This document shows positions 8,060 to 15,474 of a DNA stretch of 64,000 bases, piece after piece. The stretch comes from Streptomyces sp. NRRL S-646 (GTDB taxonomy: Bacteria; Actinomycetota; Actinomycetes; Streptomycetales; Streptomycetaceae): contig NZ_JODC01000006.1 of NCBI RefSeq assembly GCF_000720765.1, forward strand, positions 1-64,000, given 5' to 3'. How positions within the stretch are numbered: position 1 is the first letter of the stretch; each line of letters starts with the position of its first letter. The position numbers were made by a program, and so were the translations under genes. The notes below the pieces were generated by a model. It saw only the letters and a list, made by a program, of their open reading frames with translations. It made no database searches and was not told where the DNA came from.

Positions 8060-8596
8060 TCAGGCGTCCAGGCCGTACCGGGTGAACAGTTCCTTGTCAC
8101 CAGTGACGTACGAGGTGTCGGTGATTACCGTCTGGTCGGACGGTCCCCTGCTGCACATGCACATGTGGCGGCCAGTGGAGACCACTCGTGCCGCGCGGGC
8201 GTCACCCGAGGTCATTATCTCCTCGGCGATGTCCTTCACGAGGTGCTCCTGGATCTGGAACCGGCGGCTGAACGCCTGCACCAGCCGCGGGAACTTGCCC
8301 AGGCCGAGGATCCGGCTGCCAGGCACATACGAGATCGCCACCTGCCCGTAGAACGGCAGGAAGTGGTGGGCACAGATGGAGTAGTAGTTGATGTCGTGCA
8401 CGCGAACCACGCCGGCGTGCTCTCCCTCGACCTCGACGGTGGTCTTGAGGATCTTCGAGGTGTCGATCTCGTAGCCGCTCAGCAGCTCTCGGTATGCCCG
8501 AACGATACGGGGCTCACACTCCGGCTCCCGGTACCACTCGAGCGCGCGCTTGTCGGTCGTGACATTGTCCTCGAGCCACTCTGCGATGGAACTCAT
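8060..8596 (-). CDS. GTP cyclohydrolase I homologue (second, cluster-associated copy type)
   Basis: The 178-residue protein has the GCH-I core: SICAHHFLPFYGQVAISYVPG (Cys75, His77, His78), LGKFPRLVQAFSRRFQIQEHL, and the second zinc motif HMCMCSRG (Cys146). All zinc ligands of the family are therefore present. GCH I opens GTP to dihydroneopterin triphosphate, the first step to folate and to 7-deazapurines. The partner enzymes of deazapurine synthesis (QueD and QueE types) are not in this window, and folate genes are absent, so the role here may be different. It follows the cupin gene by 45 bases on the same strand. ATG 8596 has GGAGGGG upstream. Confidence 0.85.
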   Translation of the reverse strand: MSSIAEWLEDNVTTDKRALEWYREPECEPRIVRAYRELLSGYEIDTSKILKTTVEVEGEHAGVVRVHDINYYSICAHHFLPFYGQVAISYVPGSRILGLGKFPRLVQAFSRRFQIQEHLVKDIAEEIMTSGDARAARVVSTGRHMCMCSRGPSDQTVITDTSYVTGDKELFTRYGLDA

Positions 8597-8641
8597 TCAA
8601 CCCCTCCTGGTGAACGGAATTTACGAATTCAGCTCTTGCTG

Positions 8642-9037
8642 TTACTGGTCCGTCTTCGGCCAGTCCTTCGGAGGCGGCTGCCCCAGAAATTCGATTACTA
8701 CGTTCCGATAGAAGTGGTCGCTCCTGTTGACCAAGCGGTGCGGCTTCCCACGGCGACGGTGCACGACCTGGCCCAGGAAGTCATCCTGGTCCTCGATTTC
8801 ACCGTCCTCGTATTCAAGTCGCACCTGACCAGGGCTGTCGACCACGAAGACGTAGTCCCAGGGGTGCTCATGCCACTCGCTGGCGTCGCCGGGGTTCAAC
8901 TCCAGCAGCCAGACTCGTGTGGTCTCGTCCTCGAACAGCAACTTCGTACCGGCAGTTCCGTAGTGCCTGTCGGGAACCTTGCCGCGCAACTCATCCGGGA
9001 TATCCCAGCTGCCCGTCGCCTTCTCGGCCTGTCCCAT
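8642..9037 (-). CDS. Small cupin-fold protein
   Basis: The 131-residue protein has a single beta-barrel: GTKLLFEDETTRVWLLELNPGDASEWHEHPWDYVFVVDSPG contains a cupin-1 metal motif (H-x-H with a downstream acidic residue), and RRGKPHRLVNRS gives the second motif. Stand-alone cupins act as isomerases, dioxygenases, lyases or binding proteins; the reaction cannot be deduced. It is the first gene of the minus-strand unit, divergent from the SAICAR-synthetase-like operon, and shares the control region with it. The ribosome site AGGAGGTGG lies upstream of ATG 9037. Confidence 0.75.
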   Translation of the reverse strand: MGQAEKATGSWDIPDELRGKVPDRHYGTAGTKLLFEDETTRVWLLELNPGDASEWHEHPWDYVFVVDSPGQVRLEYEDGEIEDQDDFLGQVVHRRRGKPHRLVNRSDHFYRNVVIEFLGQPPPKDWPKTDQ

Positions 9038-9112
9038 TTTCCGCGGCCACCTCCTTACTCAGGTTTCTTGATCTAGCGCCTCCGACAGGTTGCCTCAACC
9101 GGTTATAAATCC

Positions 9113-9130
9113 TGTACAAATCACGTACAT
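9113..9130. promoter_or_regulatory. Candidate SARP operator: two heptads 11 bp apart
   Basis: TGTACAA (9113-9119) and CGTACAT (9124-9130) are direct heptads separated by four bases, the 11-bp periodicity recognised by SARP activators. A weaker third unit, GTTATAA, starts 11 bases upstream at 9102. The site is in the 187-base AT-rich gap between the divergent cupin and SAICAR-synthetase-like genes, where an activator could serve both. The link to the SARP at 4566-5375 is inference. Confidence 0.5.
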
Positions 9131-9224
9131 TTACTAGTCCACCGTAGACCGGCAGGTTCCTCCTGTTGTAACTTCACCATGCGGCGAACAGTGCAGCGAC
9201 AAGGCCGAGCGCAGGAGGGTGAAA

Positions 9225-9923
9225 ATGACGAATGCCCTGAGGGAACCTGACATCAAGGGTCGCAGCAAGAAGCTGTGGAAAAATGGCGACGGCACCTGCG
9301 ACATAGAGCTGATACCTAGCCTTCGCAGCTATACGTATGATCGCGAGGAAATATTCCCGAAGACTGCTGGGCTACGTCTGCACTTCTACGAAGTGGCCGC
9401 CGCTCGCCTGGCCGAGGAGGGTGTACAGACGGTCTTTCGGGAACGGATCGGGGACATCACATACCGAGCCGATTACGTTCCGGCTCCGCCGTACGAGGTC
9501 ATCGTCAAGAACATCGCCACAGGATCCACGGTACGCAAATATCCGGGGCTCTTCCCGGAAGGTCACCGCTTCGACCCCCCGGTTGTAAAGTTCGACTACC
9601 GGACCGATCCGGAGGACCAGCCCATCGGCGAGGATTACCTGCGGGCAAGCGGCGTCGACGTCGACGCTTTCCGGCTGTGCGCATTGACGTGTAACGAAAG
9701 CCTGCGGAGTTGGCTGGCACCACTGGACCTGTGGGATTTCTGTTTGGTGATAGGGACGGGTCCGGACGGACGGCCAGTGATCAACTCCGAGATCTCACCG
9801 GATTGCATGCGGCTGCGGGACGAGTCAGGTAAGCCCCTGGACAAGGATCTGTTTCGGCAGGGCGCCGACGAAGCCACGGTCGTCACTGCATGGACTGATC
9901 TGGTGCGCAGGATCAGCGGATGA
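9225..9923 (+). CDS. SAICAR-synthetase homologue, CofB/PenC-like candidate
   Basis: The 232-residue protein has the PurC fold: KGRSKKLW near the N-terminus, EVIVKNIATGSTVRKYPGL and FDPPVVKFDYRTDPEDQPIGEDYL in the middle, and NSEISPDCMRLRDESGK near the end. Expected house-keeping PurC of Streptomyces is about 300 residues with a GKVRDLY-type start, so this is a different, shorter lineage. In the coformycin pathway a SAICAR-synthetase homologue (CofB; PenC in pentostatin) closes the 1,3-diazepine ring from a histidine-pathway intermediate. The ATG at 9225 is chosen because AGGAGGG ends five bases before it; an upstream GTG overlaps that site. It is coupled to the SDR by ATGA. Confidence 0.8.
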   Translation: MTNALREPDIKGRSKKLWKNGDGTCDIELIPSLRSYTYDREEIFPKTAGLRLHFYEVAAARLAEEGVQTVFRERIGDITYRADYVPAPPYEVIVKNIATGSTVRKYPGLFPEGHRFDPPVVKFDYRTDPEDQPIGEDYLRASGVDVDAFRLCALTCNESLRSWLAPLDLWDFCLVIGTGPDGRPVINSEISPDCMRLRDESGKPLDKDLFRQGADEATVVTAWTDLVRRISG

Positions 9924-10654
9924 CCGTCCCGTCGGGCGCGCTCGCCGCAGACCTGGGCCACCCCGGGCGCACTGTGCTGCTGACCGGTGCCAACAGGGGC
10001 ACCGGCCGAGCCATCGCTGACAGGTTGCACGCGGCGGGCTGGGGCGTGTGTGCACTGGGCCGCACGCCGGCGCAGTTGCCCTGGCTCCGAGAGGTTCACT
10101 GTGACCTCCGGTACCCCGAGGAGGTGGGGTCCGCGGTGGACCAGGCGGTCGCAACGGCCAATGGTCTGGACGCCGTGGTCGTCAACGGAGTCGTACGGTC
10201 GCTCGGTGCCCTCTCCACGTTGCCCCTGGCACGTTGGCGTGAGGCGATCGATGTCAACCTGACCTCGGCAGTCGCCCTGGTCCAGGCAGCTCTGCCACAT
10301 CTCCGGAACGGCGGGGGCCGAATCGTCCTGATGGGAAGTCACGCGGGCAGCCGGTTCTTCGAGGGCGGGGCGGCGTACTGCGCAACCAAGGCAGCCCTCA
10401 AGGCGATCACGGAGGTGCTGCTGCTGGAAGAGCGCCTACATGGTGTATCGACCACCCTTGTCAGCCCGGGAGCGATTGCCAACCTCCCCGGTGACGACTC
10501 GCCGTTGAAGATGGCCGTCTCCTCGGTCGCCGAGGCAGTGCACTGGGTGCTGGAAGCGCCGGAGGACACCGTGGTCGGCGAAATCGAACTCAGGCCGGCA
10601 CGGCTCACCGATCGTCCGGCCATGCATGGCCTTGACCGACTCCAATCCGTCTAG
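9920..10654 (+). CDS. Short-chain dehydrogenase/reductase, CofA/PenB-like candidate
   Basis: A 244-residue Rossmann SDR with the cofactor loop TGANRGTG (residues 22-29), Asn113, and catalytic Ser140, Tyr153 and Lys157 (YCATK). The usual NNAG is changed to VNGVV. The start overlaps the SAICAR-synthetase-like stop (ATGA). In coformycin and pentostatin formation an NADPH-dependent dehydrogenase (CofA; PenB) reduces the 8-keto group of the diazepine made by the SAICAR-synthetase homologue. The direct coupling of the same two families here is the basis for suggesting that role; the true substrate is unproven. Confidence 0.85.
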   Translation: MTVPSGALAADLGHPGRTVLLTGANRGTGRAIADRLHAAGWGVCALGRTPAQLPWLREVHCDLRYPEEVGSAVDQAVATANGLDAVVVNGVVRSLGALSTLPLARWREAIDVNLTSAVALVQAALPHLRNGGGRIVLMGSHAGSRFFEGGAAYCATKAALKAITEVLLLEERLHGVSTTLVSPGAIANLPGDDSPLKMAVSSVAEAVHWVLEAPEDTVVGEIELRPARLTDRPAMHGLDRLQSV

Positions 10655-10734
10655 CGCGCCGCGCACTGCCGCACGGCTTCGCTCACGAGGCGAAAAGCTG
10701 AGCTCGGGACACGGTGCCATCCGAAAGGAAGGGC

Positions 10735-11193
10735 ATGAGCGAGCACACGATCATAGGCGTTGGCACACGAACCAGCGTCGGCTGGGATCTCGGAGTGGGC
10801 CTCGTGCACGTGGTGGCTGACGAAGTCACACCGGAGGACGCGTCCTTGCCTGATGTGCAGGTCAGTTTCTCTTCGCGCGTGTGGATATCGTTGGACCGCA
10901 GTGGGCGCCCCGTCGACCTGGACATCCTGGACGTCCCGCCCATCCTCGTCGGAGTCGTCCCTCCGGCCCGGCGCGCTGATCCACCGGCGAACGCCTCGCA
11001 AGGTTCGATCCCGTGGCTTCTGGACACCGAAAGCAACTGGATATGGATGGAGCTCATCCAAGGCCCTGCTGAACAGCGTCTGGAGCGGGCAGGGCGAGTC
11101 GAATTGCGACTGGTGGGAAGCAGGGCCACCCGACTCAGACTGCGGGTACCCGTGGCCGGCATGCCCGGCCGTACCGATCGGATCCGGTCGTGA
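10735..11193 (+). CDS. Hypothetical protein in the nucleoside-type operon
   Basis: A 152-residue protein starting at ATG 10735 behind AAGGAAGGG. A segment reading VWISLDRSGRPVDLDILDVPP resembles the beta-hairpin of small DUF2283-like proteins, and a Trp-rich stretch (SIPWLLDTESNWIWMEL) follows. I do not recognise a catalytic motif. It ends at a GTGA overlap with the HAD gene, so it is an obligate operon member and could be a pathway-specific accessory protein. Confidence 0.6.
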   Translation: MSEHTIIGVGTRTSVGWDLGVGLVHVVADEVTPEDASLPDVQVSFSSRVWISLDRSGRPVDLDILDVPPILVGVVPPARRADPPANASQGSIPWLLDTESNWIWMELIQGPAEQRLERAGRVELRLVGSRATRLRLRVPVAGMPGRTDRIRS

Positions 11194-12065
11194 CAGCACC
11201 GGACCGCGCGCAGCTCGTCTGCACCGATCTCGACGGCACGCTGCTGAACAGCGCCGGCGCTGTGGGACCGGTAACCCGTAAAGCTCTCACCGAGGCAGCC
11301 GCCTGCCGCGTACCGGTCGTGTGCGTGACGGGGAGACCTTTACGTGATGCCTTGGTCGTAGGCCGCGAACTCGGCTCAGGCGGCCTGGTCGGCTGCAGCA
11401 ATGGGGCCGTCATGGCCGAGATTCCCAGCGGCCGTGTCCTGATGTGCCGTGGCTTTTCAGCAGATCGGGCAGGCTTTGTGCTACAGCAGTTACGGGGGCG
11501 GCTGCCGGACATCGTCCTGGGGGTGGACACGCTCCGGGGCCTCTTCCTGGAAGAGGACTTCGCCGCCCTGGTTCCCCACTGCTGGCGGCACGACGTCGTC
11601 ATCAATGCGGGCAGCAGTCTGGCCTCGGACGATCGGGTGGTCAAGATTCTGGCCGTCCACCCCACAGTACCGGCGCGTACTCTCGCCGACCTGCTCATTC
11701 AGCCCAGTGACGCCCTCACGGGCACATGTTCCACACCCCACTTCCTGGAGATGTCTCCGAACGGGGTGGACAAGGGTGCATCGCTGCGCTGGTTGGCCAA
11801 TCATCACCGCCTACGACTCACCGCCACAGTTGCCGTCGGAGACATGCCGAACGACCTGCCGATGCTGCGCGCTGCCGGGCTCGCCGCGGCCGTGTCGAAC
11901 GCGCATCGGGACGTACGCCGCGCCGCGGACCTCATCCTGCCGAGCAATGACGAGGAGGGAGTGGCAGACCTCATCACCATGGTCTGCCGCATGGACAGCA
12001 AGACGCCGCCCGGCGCCAGGTCCACACACACTGGCCAAGAGCGTGACAGAGCTGGATCAGGGTGA
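11190..12065 (+). CDS. HAD-superfamily (Cof/IIB-type) phosphatase with two TTA codons
   Basis: The 291-residue protein has HAD motif I TDLDGTLLN (Asp13 and Asp15), motif II VTGRP, a late Lys (KGASLRWL) and motif IV VGDMPNDLPML, with a IIB cap between them. Such enzymes dephosphorylate small phosphorylated metabolites; in a coformycin-like route a phosphatase is needed to release the free nucleoside. Leu51 and Leu101 are TTA codons (11340-11342 and 11490-11492), giving a second bldA checkpoint beside that in the SARP. The start GTG overlaps the previous stop. The last residues are degenerate and overlap a tetR remnant on the other strand. Confidence 0.82.
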   Translation: MTAPDRAQLVCTDLDGTLLNSAGAVGPVTRKALTEAAACRVPVVCVTGRPLRDALVVGRELGSGGLVGCSNGAVMAEIPSGRVLMCRGFSADRAGFVLQQLRGRLPDIVLGVDTLRGLFLEEDFAALVPHCWRHDVVINAGSSLASDDRVVKILAVHPTVPARTLADLLIQPSDALTGTCSTPHFLEMSPNGVDKGASLRWLANHHRLRLTATVAVGDMPNDLPMLRAAGLAAAVSNAHRDVRRAADLILPSNDEEGVADLITMVCRMDSKTPPGARSTHTGQERDRAGSG

Positions 12066-12370
12066 GACAGGCTCTACGCGGAAAGGGTTGGGCCGCTCGG
12101 GCAATTCACCTCCTGCCCCTTCCACCAGGGGCGCAGCGGGTTCGCACCTGTCGGGGTCGGGGTGGCCGATGTCGGCCGAAAGGTCGCGCAGCACGCCGAA
12201 CAACCAGGTGCGCTGGTCGTCGATGACCGCGCGCACCGGTGGGTGCGGTCGGGGTACTCGGCGGCGGCGTTGAGGAACTGGCAGCCGCGGAAGCCGTCAT
12301 CCAGGGTCGCGTCGCCGAGTACGGCCATGACCGCGCGGACCACCTCGCGCGGCGGCCTGCCCTCCCGCGC
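12057..12370 (-). pseudogene. TetR-family regulator remnant, frameshifted
   Basis: On the minus strand the frame reads REVVRAVMAVLGD then GFRGCQFLNAAAEYPD, the ligand-domain signature of TetR regulators. At about 12,240-12,250 it must change frame to continue with HPVRAVIDDQ-like text (PPVRAVIDDQRTWLFGVLRD). The N-terminal helix-turn-helix is absent: the sequence runs into the hydrolase remnant instead. It is a dead gene at the right edge of the island and overlaps the end of the HAD gene by nine bases. Confidence 0.7.
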
Positions 12371-12384
12371 CCGTCCGACCGCGT

Positions 12385-12626
12385 CCCGACCGGTACGCGT
12401 GCAGGCCCTGACGGCGGAACTGTCCGGCACCCCGGCCTGGCGCACCCTGCCCTCCTGGGCCGTGGTCGCCACCCAGGACAACTCCATCCCCGCCCAGGCC
12501 CAGGAGTTCATGGCCGAGCGCGCCGGGTCACACGTCGCACGCGTGGAAGCGTCCCACGCGGTGTCCATCTCGCAGCCCGACGCGGTGGCCGACCTGATCA
12601 TCGAGGCGGCCAAGACCACTTGCTGA
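12385..12626 (+). pseudogene. Alpha/beta-hydrolase C-terminal remnant
   Basis: The frame encodes WRTLPSWAVVATQDNSIPAQAQ and later ARVEASHAVSISQPDAVADLI, the acid (Asp in TQD) and histidine (SHAV) ends of the alpha/beta-hydrolase triad as found in the common Streptomyces chloroperoxidase/esterase-like family. The nucleophile elbow and everything N-terminal are missing. It faces away from the tetR remnant, so both 5' halves of a once divergent pair have been lost. Confidence 0.7.
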
Positions 12627-12633
12627 CCGGTCG

Positions 12634-12679
12634 CTCGTCGCCGCCGACACGGTCCATGGGCTGCGGTGGCGGCGACGAG
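12634..12679. terminator. Inverted repeat between hydrolase remnant and ATP-grasp gene
   Basis: CTCGTCGCCGCC (12634-12645) and GGCGGCGACGAG (12668-12679) form a perfect 12-bp stem with a 22-base loop in the gap between convergent units. A weaker CTCTCG/CGAGAG pair follows at about 12,697-12,720. The placement fits a bidirectional terminator. Confidence 0.5.
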
Positions 12680-12757
12680 GTCTCTCCGCTGAAACCCTCT
12701 CGGGCCACAAGCGGCGAGAGCCTCATACGTCCCACCGTAAGGAGGCTCTGAGAAGGG

Positions 12758-13657
12758 TCACTCGCAGCCGGCGGCCTCCAGGACCGCGTCCCTGACCACC
12801 GGCAACGACCCGGGATGCAGAAACAGAAACAGATTCGGCTCGACCAGCTCCAGTTCCATCACCCGCGGCTCCCCGTCCGCCCCGTCGACCAGGTCCACGC
12901 GCGCGTACAGCAGCTCGGGCGCCCCCGGTACGGCGGCCAACGCCCGCTCTGCGACGGCGAGTTCGGCCGGGGTCGGGGACCACGGCGCGAGGTCCGGGTG
13001 GGCCACCTTGGCGGCGTCGTACGCCGTGCCCGGCGCCAGTACGGCGCCCTTCCGGGAGGCGTGCAGGAAGCGCCCGCCGAAGAACTGCAGGGCCCGCTCG
13101 CCGCTGACGTCGATGCCCGTCAGATACGGCTGGACCATCGCGGTCAGGCCCTCCTCGTGCATGCGCCCGAGGTGCCGTACGGCTGTGTCGTGGTCGTCCG
13201 GCGTGTAGCGGGCGGCGTACCGGGCGCCCGCGCCCGAGGTCGGCTTGATGACGTACTCGCGGTCGTCGGGGAGGTCGGGGGCGTCGCCGGGTGCGAGGTA
13301 GCGGGTGGGGACGACGGGTACTCCGGCCTCCGCCAGGTCCCCGAGGTACCGCTTGTCGGTGTTCCAGCGCACGACCTGCGCCGGGTTGGCCAGCCGGGTG
13401 ACCGCGGCGCATTTCTCGGCCCACGCCACGAATTCCTCCGCCCGCCAGCTGTAGTCCCAGGTCGACCGGATGACGACGAGGTCGAAGCCGCTCCAGTCGG
13501 TGTCGGGGTCGTCCCACGGGACGGCGACGGCCTCGGCCCCGGCGTCCCGCAGCGCGCCCGCCAGCATGGGCAGGTCGCGGTCCTTGCTCGGCTGCGCGCC
13601 GGGGTCGTAGGTGGCGAGTGCAACTCGGGGCACGGCGGACTCCAGTTCGTACGTCAT
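12758..13657 (-). CDS. ATP-grasp ligase, DcsG-like
   Basis: The 299-residue protein reads VALATYDPG, then DDPDTDWSGFDLVVIRSTWDYSWRAEEFVAWAEK, NTDKRYLGDLAEAGVPVVPT, REYVIKPTSGAGA and ELELVEPNLFL. These are the ATP-grasp lobes and the metal-binding E-x-N of the family that includes DcsG of the cycloserine pathway. Such enzymes join a carboxylate to an amine or hydroxyl using ATP. Homologues occur widely in Streptomyces outside antibiotic clusters, so the substrate is open. The start is ATG 13657; longer frames upstream lack conserved sequence. It is divergent from the truncated merR. Confidence 0.8.
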   Translation of the reverse strand: MTYELESAVPRVALATYDPGAQPSKDRDLPMLAGALRDAGAEAVAVPWDDPDTDWSGFDLVVIRSTWDYSWRAEEFVAWAEKCAAVTRLANPAQVVRWNTDKRYLGDLAEAGVPVVPTRYLAPGDAPDLPDDREYVIKPTSGAGARYAARYTPDDHDTAVRHLGRMHEEGLTAMVQPYLTGIDVSGERALQFFGGRFLHASRKGAVLAPGTAYDAAKVAHPDLAPWSPTPAELAVAERALAAVPGAPELLYARVDLVDGADGEPRVMELELVEPNLFLFLHPGSLPVVRDAVLEAAGCE

Positions 13658-13771
13658 ACGGCGGCGGATCGCTTCGCAGGCTAACGGGGGCGCCCGCAAC
13701 CGAAGCAACCGGATTGACCTTCCCCCTCGGTGAAGCCCCAGCATCGGTGACGGACACGGGAGGACTGCCGG

Positions 13772-13951
13772 ATGCGCAGGGACATGCTCACGATCGGTGC
13801 CTTCGCGCGGGCCTGCCGGCTCTCGCCGAAGGCTCTTCGCCTCTACGACGAGCTGGAGCTGCTGCGCCCCGCCCGGGTCGACCCGCACACCGGCTACCGC
13901 TACTACGCCGTCGGGCAGCTGGAGCAGGCCCGGCTGGTGGCATGGGGAGAC
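13772..13951 (+). pseudogene. Truncated MerR-family regulator (DNA-binding domain only)
   Basis: From ATG 13772, with GGGAGGA upstream, the frame encodes [27 protein letters not shown] and [22 protein letters not shown], a complete MerR winged helix. After that the text loses all similarity, and the frame runs on to 14101 inside matB. The effector-binding domain is gone. The promoter and ribosome site look intact, so a short DNA-binding peptide could still be made, but I treat it as a remnant. Confidence 0.7.
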
Positions 13952-14028
13952 CTCCTGATCGCCGTCGGCGGGGCGGCTGGTGTAGGAACGGTGGTGTCGT
14001 TCCTGCCCTTACGGATGGAGTGCATCGC

Positions 14029-15474
14029 GTGTCCTCTCTCTTTCCCGCCCTGGAGAGCCCGAGCGAGCAGGTGGCTCTGTGCTTCGGCGACCGGTCCCTG
14101 ACGTACGCCGAGCTCGCCGCCGCGACCGGTGCCCTGGCGGCCTGGCTGCCGCGCGGCGGACGGGTGGCGATCTGGGCCACGCCGGCGCTGGAGACCGCGG
14201 TGGCCGTGGTGGCGGCGCTGCGGGCCGGGGCGGCCGCTGTACCGCTCAACCCGAAGTCGGGTGAGAAGGAGCTCGGGCACATCCTGTCCGACAGTGCGCC
14301 GTCGGTGGTGCTCGCGGCTCCGGCCGATGAACTGCCGTCCACAGTACGGCAGTTGCCGCGCCTCGACGTCGACGTGGCCGGCACCGGAGGCCCCGCCCTT
14401 GCGCCCTCCCCCGGCGACGAGGACCCCGCCCTGATCGTCTACACCTCCGGCACCACCGGCCCGCCCAAGGGCGCCGTCCTCCCACGCCGGGCGATCGCCA
14501 CCACGCTGGACGCGCTCGCCGACGCCTGGCAGTGGACCGGCGACGACGTGCTCGTGCACGGGCTGCCGCTGTTCCATGTGCACGGCCTTGTGCTGGGCAT
14601 CCTGGGCCCGCTCCGGCGCGGTGGATCCGTCCGCCACCTGGGGCGGTTCAGCACGGAGGGCGTGGCGCGCGAGTTGAACGAGGGCGCGACCATGCTGTTC
14701 GGGGTGCCGACGATGTACCACCGGATCGCCCAATCGCTGGAAACTGACCCGGAGTTGGGGAAGGCCTTCGGACGGGCGCGGCTGCTGGTCTCGGGGTCCG
14801 CCGCGCTCCCGGTCCACGACCACGAGCGCATCGCGGCCGCGACCGGGCGGCGGGTCATCGAGCGGTACGGCATGACGGAGACCTTGATGAACACCAGCGT
14901 GCGGGCGGACGGCGAGCCGCGCGCGGGCACGGTGGGCGTGCCGTTGCCGGGTGTCGAGCTGCGGCTCGTGGAGGAGGACGGGACGGCGATCACGTCGTAC
15001 GACGGCGAGACCGTCGGCGAGATCCAGGTGCGCGGCCCGAACCTGTTCACGGAGTATCTGAACCGGCCCGATGCGACGGCCGCCGCGTTCACCGCCGACG
15101 GGTTCTTCCGGACGGGCGACATGGCCGTCCGCGAGCCCGACGGCTATGTGCGGATCGTCGGCCGCAAGGCCACCGACCTGATCAAGAGCGGCGGTTACAA
15201 GATCGGGGCCGGTGAGATCGAGAACGCGCTCCTGGAGCACGCGGGGGTGCGGGAGGCGGCGGTCACCGGGGAGCCGGATGCGGATCTGGGCGAGCGGATC
15301 GTGGCATGGGTGGTGCCGGCGGATCCCCAATCACCGCCCGGAGCCGATGAGTTGGCGGACCATGTGGCGGGCCGCCTCGCCCCGCACAAGCGTCCGCGCG
15401 TGGTCCACTACCTGGAGAGCCTCCCCCGCAACGACATGGGGAAGATCATGAAGCGGGCACTGCACCGTGCCTGA
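14029..15474 (+). CDS. matB: Malonyl-CoA synthetase
   Basis: The 481-residue adenylate-forming enzyme makes malonyl-CoA from malonate, ATP and Co[20 protein letters not shown] is the P-loop-like core, [21 protein letters not shown] and [22 protein letters not shown] (described in parts) are the acyl and adenylate pockets, GFFRTGDMA and [21 protein letters not shown] form the hinge, and [11 protein letters not shown] holds the catalytic Lys. The text agrees very closely with Streptomyces MatB. GTG 14029 has GGAG nine bases upstream and gives the expected N-terminus SSLFPALE. It overlaps the carboxyltransferase gene by eight bases, forming a malonyl-CoA supply unit. Confidence 0.9.
   Translation: MSSLFPALESPSEQVALCFGDRSLTYAELAAATGALAAWLPRGGRVAIWATPALETAVAVVAALRAGAAAVPLNPKSGEKELGHILSDSAPSVVLAAPADELPSTVRQLPRLDVDVAGTGGPALAPSPGDEDPALIVYTSGTTGPPKGAVLPRRAIATTLDALADAWQWTGDDVLVHGLPLFHVHGLVLGILGPLRRGGSVRHLGRFSTEGVARELNEGATMLFGVPTMYHRIAQSLETDPELGKAFGRARLLVSGSAALPVHDHERIAAATGRRVIERYGMTETLMNTSVRADGEPRAGTVGVPLPGVELRLVEEDGTAITSYDGETVGEIQVRGPNLFTEYLNRPDATAAAFTADGFFRTGDMAVREPDGYVRIVGRKATDLIKSGGYKIGAGEIENALLEHAGVREAAVTGEPDADLGERIVAWVVPADPQSPPGADELADHVAGRLAPHKRPRVVHYLESLPRNDMGKIMKRALHRA

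Noticed and set aside
8060..9037. 7-deazapurine (toyocamycin/queuosine-type) cluster
   Set aside because: GTP cyclohydrolase I is present, but QueD-, QueE- and QueC-like genes are absent from the window.
9225..9923. House-keeping PurC for the SAICAR-synthetase-like gene
   Set aside because: Length and N-terminus differ from the ~300-residue PurC expected in Streptomyces, and the gene is coupled to an SDR in a cluster with a SARP and an exporter. It remains the main alternative.
13903..15330. 475-codon minus-strand frame across matB
   Set aside because: Shadow of matB; the + strand text matches MatB throughout.
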